Source of the DNA: an uncultured Eubacteriales bacterium
Lineage (GTDB): Bacteria; Bacillota; Clostridia; Oscillospirales; Oscillospiraceae
NCBI GenBank assembly: GCA_900547745.1
Contig: URHT01000016.1
Coordinates: 1-40,744, forward strand
DNA length: 40,744 bases
Direction: 5' to 3'
A model generated the notes under the pieces. It did no database searches and was not told where the DNA came from. It saw only the letters and a list, made by a program, of their open reading frames with translations. Made by a program: the position numbers and the translations under genes. Within the stretch, counting starts at the first letter, position 1, and the number at the start of each line of letters is the position of its first letter. Positions 1-6,922 of the stretch are shown here, piece by piece.

Positions 1-7
1 CTTTCTT

Positions 8-33
8 CCCCCAGTAGAACTGGGGGTTTATTT
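8..33 (+). terminator. Intrinsic terminator of a gene left of the window
   Basis: An 8-bp perfect stem (8-15 with 19-26, loop AGA) is followed by TTTATTT. It would end rightward transcription entering from outside the window. Confidence 0.7.
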
Positions 34-52
34 CCACGCCTGAAGGCACCAA

Positions 53-91
53 AAAGACTCCCGGCATACCACGCACGTGGTATGCCGGGAG
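53..91 (-). terminator. Intrinsic terminator of the phosphoketolase gene
   Basis: A 16-bp perfect stem (58-73 with 76-91) has a 2-base loop. Read leftward it is followed by TCTTTTT, so it fits the leftward xfp gene ending at 215. Confidence 0.8.
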
Positions 92-214
92 CTTTTGCGC
101 GAAATTTATAGGTGTACGATGCGGCGCAGGTCAGAACGCGAACAGGTTCAGTTCCGTGTCCGGGTCATGCTCGCTGCCCGCCGCGCCGGGAATCACCTCT
201 GCGATCACCAAATC

Positions 215-2629
215 TCACTCGGCGTTGTTCAGAGCTTCATCCCACTTCCAGTTGCGAATCTCGGGCAGATCCACACCGTTGTCGCGGATATACTGGCGAT
301 GCTCCACCAGCTTATCCTGCATCTTCTGGACGAGGTATGCGCCGCGATTGCCCAACTGCGGCAGACGGCGCACCGTGTCGATGACCAGATCAAACCGGTC
401 GATGTCGTTGAGTACCCGCATATCGAAGGGCGTGGTGATGGTACCCTCCTCCTTGTAGCCGCGGACATGGAGATTTTTGTTGTGGCGGCGATAGGTCAGC
501 TCATGGACGAGGGTAGGATACCCGTGATAGGCGAAGATAATGGGCTTATCCTTGGTGAACAGACCGTCGTATTCCTCGTCGGTCAGACCGTGGGGATGCT
601 CCGTGTGGGGCTGGAGCTTCATCAGATCCACCACATTTACCACGCGGAGCTTCAGCTCCGGCAGCTCCTTACGCAGGATGCTGACGGCGGCCAGCGTTTC
701 CAGCGTGGGTGTGTCGCCGCAGCAGGCCATGACCACATCCGGCTCCTCGCCCTGATCGTTGGAGGCCCAGCTCCAGATGCCGATGCCCTGTGTGCAGTGC
801 TTCACCGCCTGCTCCATGGTCAGCCACTGCTGGCGGGGGTGCTTGCTGGCCACAATGACATTCACATAGTTGCGGCTCTTGATGCAGTGGTCAAAGCAGC
901 TCAGCAGGCAGTTGGCATCCGGCGGCAGATACATCCGCACCACATCCGCCTTCTTGTTGGCCACATGGTCGAGGAAGCCGGGGTCCTGGTGGGTGAAGCC
1001 GTTGTGATCCTGCTGCCACACATTGGAGGCGAGGATATAGTTGAGGGAGGCGATGTCATGCCGCCAGGGCAGCTCGCTGCACATCTTCAGCCACTTGGCG
1101 TGCTGGGCAAACATGGAGTCCACGATGCGGATGAACGCCTCGTAGCTGTCAAAGAAGCCGTGGCGTCCGGTGAGCAGATAGCCCTCCAAAAAGCCCTCGC
1201 AGAAATGCTCGGAGAGCATGGAGTCCATCACCCGTCCGTCGGGGTCGAGGTGGTCGTCAATGCCGGGGATCTGCTGGTCAAGGAAGCGGCGGCCGGTGAC
1301 CTCGAAAACGGCCTGCAAGCGGTTGGACGCCGTTTCGTCCGGCGCGAAAATGCGGAAGTTCCGGGCGTCCATGTTCAGCTTCATCACATCACGGACATAG
1401 GTGCCGAGAACGTACATATCCTGCGCCTCCACGGAGCCGGGGGCCTTGACGTCCACGGCATAATCCCGGAAATCGGGAGTACGCAGATCCCGCAGCAGCA
1501 GACCGCCGTTGGCGTGAGGATTTGCGCCCATGCGTCGATTGCCCGCAGGCGGGAAGGACGCTACCAGCTCCACGGGCGTACCGTCGGCGTTGAACAGCTC
1601 CTCCGGCTTATAGGAACGCAGCCATGTTTCCAGCTGGGCAAGGTGCTTTTCCGTGTCCGCGCCCATGGAGATGGGCACCTGATGGGCGCGCCAGCAATCC
1701 TCCACCGGCAGTCCGTCCACCTCCTTGGGGCCTGTCCAGCCCTTGGGGGTGCGCAGCACGATCATGGGCCAGCGGCGACGCTTGGCCTCACCGCTCTTTC
1801 GCGCCTCCCGCTGGATGCGCTTGATCTCACGGATCGCCGCGTCGAGAACGGCTGCCATCTGCTGGTGCATGGTCATGGGGTCGCTGCCCTCCACAAAGTA
1901 GGGCTTCCAGCCGCAGCCGAGGAAGAAGCACTCCACCTCCTCGTGGCTCATGCGGGAGAAGATGGTGGGATTGGCGATCTTGAAGCCGTTGAGGTGCAGA
2001 ATGGGCAGCACCGCGCCGTCGGTAATGGGGTTGACGAACTTGTTGCCGTGCCATGAGGTGGCCAGCGGGCCGGTTTCCGCCTCGCCGTCGCCCACCACGC
2101 AGGCGGCGATCAGCGCGGGGTTATCCGCCACGGCGCCGAAGGCGTGGGCTAAGGAGTAGCCCAGCTCGCCGCCCTCGTGGATAGAGCCGGGAGTCTCCGG
2201 CGCTACGTGGCTGGGAATGCCGCCGGGGAAGGAGAAGCGCTTAAAGAGCTTCTGCATACCCTCCTTGTCCCGGGTGATATTGGGATAGATCTCCGTGTAG
2301 TTGCCGTCCAGCCAGTCCTGCGCCACCATGGCGTTGCCGCCGTGACCGGGGCCGGAGAGATAGATCATGTCCAGATCATCGCGCTTGATGACCCGGTCGA
2401 GGTGCGTATAGATGAAGTTCTGCCCGGGGCAGGTACCCCAGTGACCCACCACGGTCTGCTTGATGTCGCTCTTGACGAGAGGACGCTCCAGCAGGGGGTT
2501 ATCCAGCAGATAGAGCTGGCAGGCGGTCAGATAGTTGGCAGCACGCCAATAGGCGTCAAGCTGCCGGAGCTCCTGCTGGCTCAGGGGCGCCTTGCTGCCA
2601 AGGCGCACGCGGGATCTCAATGCGGACAT
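215..2629 (-). CDS. xfp: Xylulose-5-phosphate/fructose-6-phosphate phosphoketolase
   Basis: This thiamine-diphosphate enzyme splits xylulose 5-phosphate (and often fructose 6-phosphate) with phosphate, giving acetyl phosphate plus glyceraldehyde 3-phosphate or erythrose 4-phosphate. It is the key step of the phosphoketolase pathway in the cytoplasm. The 804-residue length is normal for the family. Diagnostic blocks are visible: LSGPGHGGNA at residues 91-100, HEGGELGYSLAHAFGA around 151-166, and the cofactor-binding GDGEAETGPLATSWHGNKF at 180-198. The C-terminus (DLPEIRNWKW) is family-typical, so the gene is full length. The ATG at 2629 is preceded by a good AGGAGG ribosome binding site. The gene stands alone between its own promoter (2801-2829) and terminator (53-91). 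Whether it prefers xylulose 5-phosphate or accepts both substrates cannot be read from sequence. Confidence 0.97.
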   Translation of the reverse strand: MSALRSRVRLGSKAPLSQQELRQLDAYWRAANYLTACQLYLLDNPLLERPLVKSDIKQTVVGHWGTCPGQNFIYTHLDRVIKRDDLDMIYLSGPGHGGNAMVAQDWLDGNYTEIYPNITRDKEGMQKLFKRFSFPGGIPSHVAPETPGSIHEGGELGYSLAHAFGAVADNPALIAACVVGDGEAETGPLATSWHGNKFVNPITDGAVLPILHLNGFKIANPTIFSRMSHEEVECFFLGCGWKPYFVEGSDPMTMHQQMAAVLDAAIREIKRIQREARKSGEAKRRRWPMIVLRTPKGWTGPKEVDGLPVEDCWRAHQVPISMGADTEKHLAQLETWLRSYKPEELFNADGTPVELVASFPPAGNRRMGANPHANGGLLLRDLRTPDFRDYAVDVKAPGSVEAQDMYVLGTYVRDVMKLNMDARNFRIFAPDETASNRLQAVFEVTGRRFLDQQIPGIDDHLDPDGRVMDSMLSEHFCEGFLEGYLLTGRHGFFDSYEAFIRIVDSMFAQHAKWLKMCSELPWRHDIASLNYILASNVWQQDHNGFTHQDPGFLDHVANKKADVVRMYLPPDANCLLSCFDHCIKSRNYVNVIVASKHPRQQWLTMEQAVKHCTQGIGIWSWASNDQGEEPDVVMACCGDTPTLETLAAVSILRKELPELKLRVVNVVDLMKLQPHTEHPHGLTDEEYDGLFTKDKPIIFAYHGYPTLVHELTYRRHNKNLHVRGYKEEGTITTPFDMRVLNDIDRFDLVIDTVRRLPQLGNRGAYLVQKMQDKLVEHRQYIRDNGVDLPEIRNWKWDEALNNAE

Positions 2630-2782
2630 GGGGATTCCTCCTTACAAAACAAAATATGAGGTCGCTGTGGATGAAAGAAAACACACGGTCACAAGGAGGC
2701 GCACGGCTGCGCCGTCAGATGGGGAGGGCCTCCTCTTCTTTACATAAGCCGGGGTTTCACTCGTGGCAGCTTACTCCTTTAC

Positions 2783-2802
2783 TTATACATTTTTATGTAT
2801 AA
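2783..2802. promoter_or_regulatory. Candidate operator at the xfp transcription start
   Basis: An 8-bp perfect inverted repeat (TTATACAT, 2783-2790, and ATGTATAA, 2795-2802) with a 4-bp spacer touches the -10 box and covers the predicted start site. This is a typical place for a repressor. No regulator can be named from it. Confidence 0.4.
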
Positions 2803-2829
2803 CATAGTACAAAAGCCGCTCTGCGTCAA
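2801..2829 (-). promoter_or_regulatory. Sigma-A type promoter of xfp
   Basis: On the minus strand TTGACG (2824-2829) is followed after 17 bp by TATGTT (2801-2806). The expected start near 2794 gives a leader of about 165 nt. A palindrome overlaps the start site. Confidence 0.7.
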
Positions 2830-2861
2830 GAAAGAACTTCCATACGGTACATGAAAACTGC

Positions 2862-3308
2862 TCAGCGGCCCAGATAGATGGACTGCTTGGCCAAAACCAA
2901 CTGCAGAAGCAGATCATTGCAGGGGGTGGGGACGTGATGCGCCCATCCCAGGCGGCACACGGCGCCGGTGATGATGCGGATCTCCGTTTCCTTGTGGTGG
3001 GTCACATCCTGCACCATGGAGCTGATGGTCTTGTCGGTCATTCTGGCGACCTCGAAGGCGTGAGCCGGCTCTGCGTCATGCTCCAGCGTGCAGCCGCAGG
3101 CGTTGGCCACCACGATGGCCTCCTCCACCAGCATACGGGCCGCCTCGTGGGCGTAGGGATTGGCGTCTACAAAGCCGTTTTTCGTCTCCAGCAGGGCGCT
3201 CATGCCGTTGATGGCTACATTGGCCAGCAGCTTGTACCGTATGCTGGCGGAGGATGAGGCATAGCGCCGCCAAAGCTCTGCGCCGCTTGACAGGCTTTGG
3301 TACAACAC
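2862..3308 (-). pseudogene. C-terminal fragment of 2-dehydropantoate 2-reductase
   Basis: The 148-residue frame matches only the C-terminal helical domain of ketopantoate reductases (PanE/ApbA), which reduce ketopantoate to pantoate for coenzyme A synthesis. The block KLLANVAINGMSALLETKNG and the ending HHVPTPCNDLLLQLV are typical of that domain. The N-terminal NADPH-binding Rossmann half, about 150-170 residues, is missing. The frame opens at a GTG without a convincing ribosome binding site and abuts the promoter of the lipoate operon. It is most likely a remnant left by a deletion. The family call is fairly sure; that it is non-functional is inference. Confidence 0.7.
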
Positions 3309-3317
3309 GGTTTTCTA

Positions 3318-3347
3318 TTGACATCTCTGTTGCGCTTCCTGTAATAT
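3318..3347 (+). promoter_or_regulatory. Promoter of the lipoylation operon
   Basis: TTGACA (3318-3323) is followed after 18 bp by TAATAT (3342-3347). The predicted start lies near 3354, about 65 nt before the first ligase gene. Confidence 0.7.
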
Positions 3348-3418
3348 GATGTGCGAAATTAAATATGACTTATAAATTAAGTAGAGCTTTCCGCGCAGGA
3401 GAAAGGCGGTGTCTGCGT

Positions 3419-4363
3419 ATGCTTACGGTGCGGAACGTTTCCCACGATCCGTTTTACAATCAGGCCTTTGAAGAATATATCTACCAGACGTATCTGGACG
3501 ATGATATTTTCCTGCTGTGGCAGAACGCTCCGGCGGTGGTGGTGGGCAGCTATCAGAATATCTGCCGGGAGGTGCACGTGGAGGCGCTGCGGCAGCGGGG
3601 GATCCCCGTGGTGCGCCGGATCAGCGGCGGCGGGACGGTCTATCACGATCTGGGGAATGTGAATTATACGTATATCGTCCGTGCCGGCGCTTTGGACTAC
3701 GACGCTGTGCTTTCCCCGGTGATCGCGGCGCTGAACGCCATCGGCGTTCCCGCACGGAAGAACCGAACCTGTGACATCGCCATCGGCGATTTGAAGATCT
3801 CCGGCAGCGCCCAGCGGATGACAAAGGGGCGGCTGCTGCACCACGGGACGCTGCTGTTTTCCTCCGATCTCGGCGTGCTGGATCAGATCACCACCCACCG
3901 GAAAAACGACTGCTTCCAGAGCCGGGGGACACAGTCCGCCATCTGCACCGTCACCAATATTCGGGAGCATCTGGCGAGCCCCATGACCATCGAGGAATTT
4001 CAAAATCGGCTGCTGGAGCAGATGGTGCCGCCCGGGAGCCCCCGTCTGACGCTGACGGCGGAGCAGGAGGCGGAGGTCTGCCGTTTGCGGGACGAGAAGT
4101 ACCGAAGCTGGGAGTGGACGTGGGGCAAGACGCCCGCCTTCACCTACGAGAAGTCCGGGCAATTCCACGGCGCGCCTATCCGCGTCGCCTACCAAGCCAA
4201 GCGCGGTATCGTTTCAAGCGCGGTCATCGACTGCGATGCTATCGACGGCGCGCTGGCGGCGCAGCTGCTGAACGGCGCTCGCTTAGACCCGGAGGGGTTT
4301 GCCGCCATCTGCCGCCATCTGGCGGGCGACAGGGCGGAGGAATTGATGGACTATCTCATGTAA
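3419..4363 (+). CDS. lplA: Lipoate-protein ligase (first copy)
   Basis: Lipoate ligases activate free lipoate (or octanoate) with ATP and attach it to a lysine of a lipoyl domain. The 314-residue protein carries the family signature RRISGGGTVYHD at residues 66-77. It also has the KISGSAQ block at 126-132, whose lysine is the conserved active-site residue. A C-terminal accessory domain follows from about residue 240. I chose the ATG at 3419 because GAAAGGCGG lies at normal spacing before it and the homologous block begins MLTVRNVSHDPFYNQAFEE. An in-frame ATG exists at 3365 but its extra 18 residues look non-coding. The gene is first in an operon with a lipoyl carrier, lipA and a second ligase. 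It could instead act as an octanoate ligase supplying LipA. Confidence 0.92.
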   Translation: MLTVRNVSHDPFYNQAFEEYIYQTYLDDDIFLLWQNAPAVVVGSYQNICREVHVEALRQRGIPVVRRISGGGTVYHDLGNVNYTYIVRAGALDYDAVLSPVIAALNAIGVPARKNRTCDIAIGDLKISGSAQRMTKGRLLHHGTLLFSSDLGVLDQITTHRKNDCFQSRGTQSAICTVTNIREHLASPMTIEEFQNRLLEQMVPPGSPRLTLTAEQEAEVCRLRDEKYRSWEWTWGKTPAFTYEKSGQFHGAPIRVAYQAKRGIVSSAVIDCDAIDGALAAQLLNGARLDPEGFAAICRHLAGDRAEELMDYLM

Positions 4364-4424
4364 AGCAGCGATTAAATCACTTTTGATAATCGTATCGCCG
4401 GGTACGGCAGAAAGGAACAACACG

Positions 4425-4664
4425 ATGGAAAAGAAGATCAATATGCCCAAGCTGGCTCCGGAAATGGAGAGCGGCGTGCTGTGCGCGTGGCTGAAGGAGG
4501 AGGGCGACACCGTCGCCGCAGGCGAGCCGCTCTTTGAGATCGAGACAAACAAGGTTGTCAATCAGGTGGAGGCCACCGTCTCCGGCGTGCTGAAAAAGCA
4601 GCTGGCGGAGGAGGGCGACACCGTCTGTGTGGACACCGCCGTGGCGGTGGTGGAAGCGGAGTAA
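4425..4664 (+). CDS. Stand-alone lipoyl-domain carrier protein
   Basis: This 79-residue protein is a single biotinyl/lipoyl attachment domain with nothing attached. It starts with the typical strand MPKLAPEMESG and carries the acceptor lysine K43 in the hairpin turn ETNKVV (usual form E-x-D-K-A). It then runs through GVLKKQLAEEGDTV to the end of the fold. GcvH proteins are longer (about 125 residues) and E2 subunits add a catalytic domain; neither is present. The ATG at 4425 follows AAAGGAA. Lying between a lipoate ligase and lipoyl synthase, it is the likely target of both. Its partner dehydrogenase or other enzyme is not in this window, so its role is open. A biotin carrier is the alternative, but the context favours lipoate. 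Confidence 0.85.
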   Translation: MEKKINMPKLAPEMESGVLCAWLKEEGDTVAAGEPLFEIETNKVVNQVEATVSGVLKKQLAEEGDTVCVDTAVAVVEAE

Positions 4665-4667
4665 GAC

Positions 4668-5528
4668 ATGGAAAAGAAACCGGAATGGCTGAAGGTACGC
4701 TATAACCAGGACGCCGTCAACGAGGTGGCGGCACTGATGCGGGATCTGAAGCTGAACACCGTCTGCAAGGAGGCCAACTGCCCCAATCTGGGTGAGTGCT
4801 ACCAGAAGCACACCTCCACCTTTATGATACTCGGCAGCGTCTGCACACGGAACTGCCGGTTCTGCAATGTGACCACCGGCCATCCGCTGCCCCCCGACCC
4901 GGAGGAGCCGATAAACGTGGCAAGAGCCGCCAAAAAGCTGAATCTGCGGCATGTGGTGCTGACCTGCTCCACCCGGGACGACCTGCCGGACGGGGGTGCG
5001 GAGCAGTTCGCCAAGTGCGTCCGGGCCATTCGGGAGGTCTGCCCCGGTACTACCGTGGAGACGCTGATCTCCGACATGAAGGGCGACCACGTCGCTTTGG
5101 ACACGGTGATCGCCGCCCACCCGGAGGTGCTGAACCACAATGTGGAGACAGTGAAGGAGCTGCAGGCTGCCGTGCGGCCCCAGGCCCGGTACGAGCGGTC
5201 CCTGGGCGTGCTGCGCTACTGCAAGGAGCAGGATCCCACGCTGCTGACCAAAACCGGCTTTATGGTGGGACTGGGGGAGACGGAGGAGCAGATCAGCCGT
5301 CTCATGGACGACATTCTGGAGACGGGCTGCGACATCCTCACCATCGGGCAGTATCTCCAGCCCTCGCCCCAGCACTACCCGCTGGCGCGGTATGCCACGC
5401 CGGAGGACTTCGCCCGCTGGAAGGAGCTGGCGCTTGCCAAGGGCTTCCGCCACGTGGCGTCCGCGCCGCTGGCCCGCAGCTCCTATAAGGCCTGGGAGGC
5501 ACTGGAGGACGTGCATGATCTATATTGA
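4668..5528 (+). CDS. lipA: Lipoyl synthase (radical SAM)
   Basis: LipA inserts two sulfur atoms into an octanoyl group already bound to a lipoyl domain, using S-adenosylmethionine and two 4Fe-4S clusters. Both cluster motifs are intact: auxiliary cluster cysteines C33, C38 and C44 (CKEANCPNLGEC) and radical SAM cysteines C59, C63 and C66 (CTRNCRFC). The C-terminal ARSSYKA, whose serine ligates the auxiliary cluster in known LipA proteins, is present. The length of 286 residues is normal. It starts 3 bp after the lipoyl carrier gene and overlaps the next ligase by 14 bp, so the four genes are almost certainly co-transcribed. No octanoyl transferase (LipB or LipM) is seen nearby. Confidence 0.96.
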   Translation: MEKKPEWLKVRYNQDAVNEVAALMRDLKLNTVCKEANCPNLGECYQKHTSTFMILGSVCTRNCRFCNVTTGHPLPPDPEEPINVARAAKKLNLRHVVLTCSTRDDLPDGGAEQFAKCVRAIREVCPGTTVETLISDMKGDHVALDTVIAAHPEVLNHNVETVKELQAAVRPQARYERSLGVLRYCKEQDPTLLTKTGFMVGLGETEEQISRLMDDILETGCDILTIGQYLQPSPQHYPLARYATPEDFARWKELALAKGFRHVASAPLARSSYKAWEALEDVHDLY

Positions 5529-6495
5529 GACCGGCTCCGCGGATGTGTACTACAACTTCGCTCTGGAATACTACTTCACGCTGGAAAAGCGTCTGCCGGA
5601 GACGGTATTCCTTTTCTGGCGCACCACGCCCACGCTGATGGTGGGCAAGTACCAGAATGTGCTGGAGGAGATCAACAAGCCCTATGCCGACGAACACGGC
5701 ATCCATCTGGTGCGCCGCATGAGCGGCGGCGGCACCATCTATACGGACATGGGCGGCTGGCAGTTCACGTTCATTCAGCATAAGGAGGCCGGGGAGATCG
5801 AATTCAGCCAGTACATCGCCCCGGTGATCGGCGCGCTGGGGGAGATGGGGGTGAGCGCCGCCTTCAACGGCCGCAACGACCTGACCATTGACGGCAAAAA
5901 GTTCTCCGGCAACGCCCAGTACCGGCTGGGCGACTGCATCGTACATCACGGCTCCCTGCTGTTTGACACGGATATTGCGCAGATGGTGGCGTCCACCACC
6001 GTGGACAGCTACAAGATCACCTCCAAGAGCATCAAGTCCGTCCGGGATCGCGTGACCAACATCTCCGAGCATCTTCCCGCCCCCATGAACGCGGAGACGT
6101 TCAAGGCGACCATGGTGCGCCACATCATGAACGGCAGCGCCGCCGTCTACACCGTCACGCCGGAGGACGACGCCCGCATCCGGGAGATCGCCGGGGAGCA
6201 GTTCCAAAGCTGGGAGCGGATCTTCGGCAGAAGCCCGAAGTTCACCATCGACCGGACGGGACGCTTTGCCGGCGGGAAGGTCCAGTTCAAGCTGGACGTG
6301 CAGAGGGGGCTTATCCGGGACGCCGCCGTATACGGCGACTTCTTCTCCACGCTGGACGCCGACACCCTCTGCGCCGCGCTGCTGGGCTGCCCCTACGAGC
6401 GGGGCGCGGTGCTGGCAGCCCTCCGCAGCCACGGCATCGACGGCGCGGTGTACCGTATCTCCGCCGAGGAGCTTGCGTCGGTGGTGGTGGACTGA
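5515..6495 (+). CDS. lplA: Lipoate-protein ligase (second copy)
   Basis: A 326-residue second member of the ligase family, with RRMSGGGTIYTD at residues 67-78 and KKFSGNAQYR at 128-137, which includes the active-site lysine K129. It resembles the first copy in length and domain order but is clearly diverged, so it is not a recent duplication. The ATG at 5515 lies inside the end of lipA and follows GGAGG. Having two ligases flanking lipA suggests division of labour, for example one for octanoate or for transfer and one for salvaged lipoate. That division is inference. A strong terminator follows at 6546. Confidence 0.92.
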   Translation: MIYIETGSADVYYNFALEYYFTLEKRLPETVFLFWRTTPTLMVGKYQNVLEEINKPYADEHGIHLVRRMSGGGTIYTDMGGWQFTFIQHKEAGEIEFSQYIAPVIGALGEMGVSAAFNGRNDLTIDGKKFSGNAQYRLGDCIVHHGSLLFDTDIAQMVASTTVDSYKITSKSIKSVRDRVTNISEHLPAPMNAETFKATMVRHIMNGSAAVYTVTPEDDARIREIAGEQFQSWERIFGRSPKFTIDRTGRFAGGKVQFKLDVQRGLIRDAAVYGDFFSTLDADTLCAALLGCPYERGAVLAALRSHGIDGAVYRISAEELASVVVD

Positions 6496-6545
6496 ACCGC
6501 TGTGCGCCTGTCCACTGCGAACCTTACATTTCCATATTGCAGCAA

Positions 6546-6579
6546 GACCGCCTACAGAACACTGTAGGCGGTCGTTTTT
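6546..6579 (+). terminator. Terminator of the lipoylation operon
   Basis: A perfect 12-bp stem (6546-6557 with 6562-6573, loop AACA) is followed by GTTTTTC. It lies 50 bp after the second ligase gene. Confidence 0.85.
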
Positions 6580-6716
6580 CTTTAGTTTTCGTTTCTTGCG
6601 ATTTCCAGAACAAAGAGCGAGCCGCAGGTTTCACCCACGGTTTTGAAGCGGCGATGCCGGACAGCTTCACCGGCAGGAGGTGTGAGCTTTTGCAAGACCC
6701 CGCCCCCTGTGGGCAC

Positions 6717-6738
6717 AAAAAAACACCCCGGAGGGGTG
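6717..6738 (-). terminator. Leftward terminator-like hairpin without a gene
   Basis: On the minus strand CACCCC-TCC-GGGGTG (6738-6724) is followed by seven T. No leftward gene precedes it; only the promoter-like sequence at 6750-6778 lies just upstream. Confidence 0.6.
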
Positions 6739-6749
6739 AGACTATTCCC

Positions 6750-6778
6750 ACTTTACCACCGCGAACCGCGCAATGCAA
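6750..6778 (-). promoter_or_regulatory. Orphan leftward promoter
   Basis: On the minus strand TTGCAT (6773-6778) is followed after 17 bp by TAAAGT (6750-6755). The predicted start near 6743 is immediately followed by the hairpin at 6717-6738. It could make a very short RNA, or a longer one running to about 6580 if the hairpin is read through. No protein gene is convincing in that stretch. Confidence 0.4.
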
Positions 6779-6862
6779 GAGAAAAATGCGGCTTTGCAAC
6801 TATTTCTCTGTGTTTCTACATATTGACGGCGAAATTCGCGGAAATATTGACATTTCAGCACA

Positions 6863-6891
6863 TTGACACCCCGCCGCCGGCGGCGTAGGAT
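6863..6891 (+). promoter_or_regulatory. Promoter of pyrG
   Basis: TTGACA (6863-6868) is followed after a 17-bp, all-G/C spacer by TAGGAT (6886-6891). The leader would be only about 25 nt, too short for the attenuator known upstream of pyrG in Bacillus. Confidence 0.6.
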
Positions 6892-6922
6892 AGGAGCATA
6901 TTTTTTGACGGGAGATGGCGGG

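Noticed and set aside
118..204. Short minus-strand frame after xfp starting with GTG (about 25 residues ending NLFAF)
   Set aside because: Very short with no convincing ribosome binding site. It could be read-through sequence before the terminator; support is too weak to annotate.
77..2056. Long open frame on the plus strand opposite xfp (659 codons)
   Set aside because: It is the antisense shadow of the GC-rich phosphoketolase gene. The minus-strand frame has full family motifs; this one has none.
6524..6799. Minus-strand frame of 91 codons between the lipoate operon and pyrG
   Set aside because: It is crossed by the hairpin and T-run at 6717-6738 and lacks a protein-like composition. A regulatory RNA or repeat is more likely than a protein.
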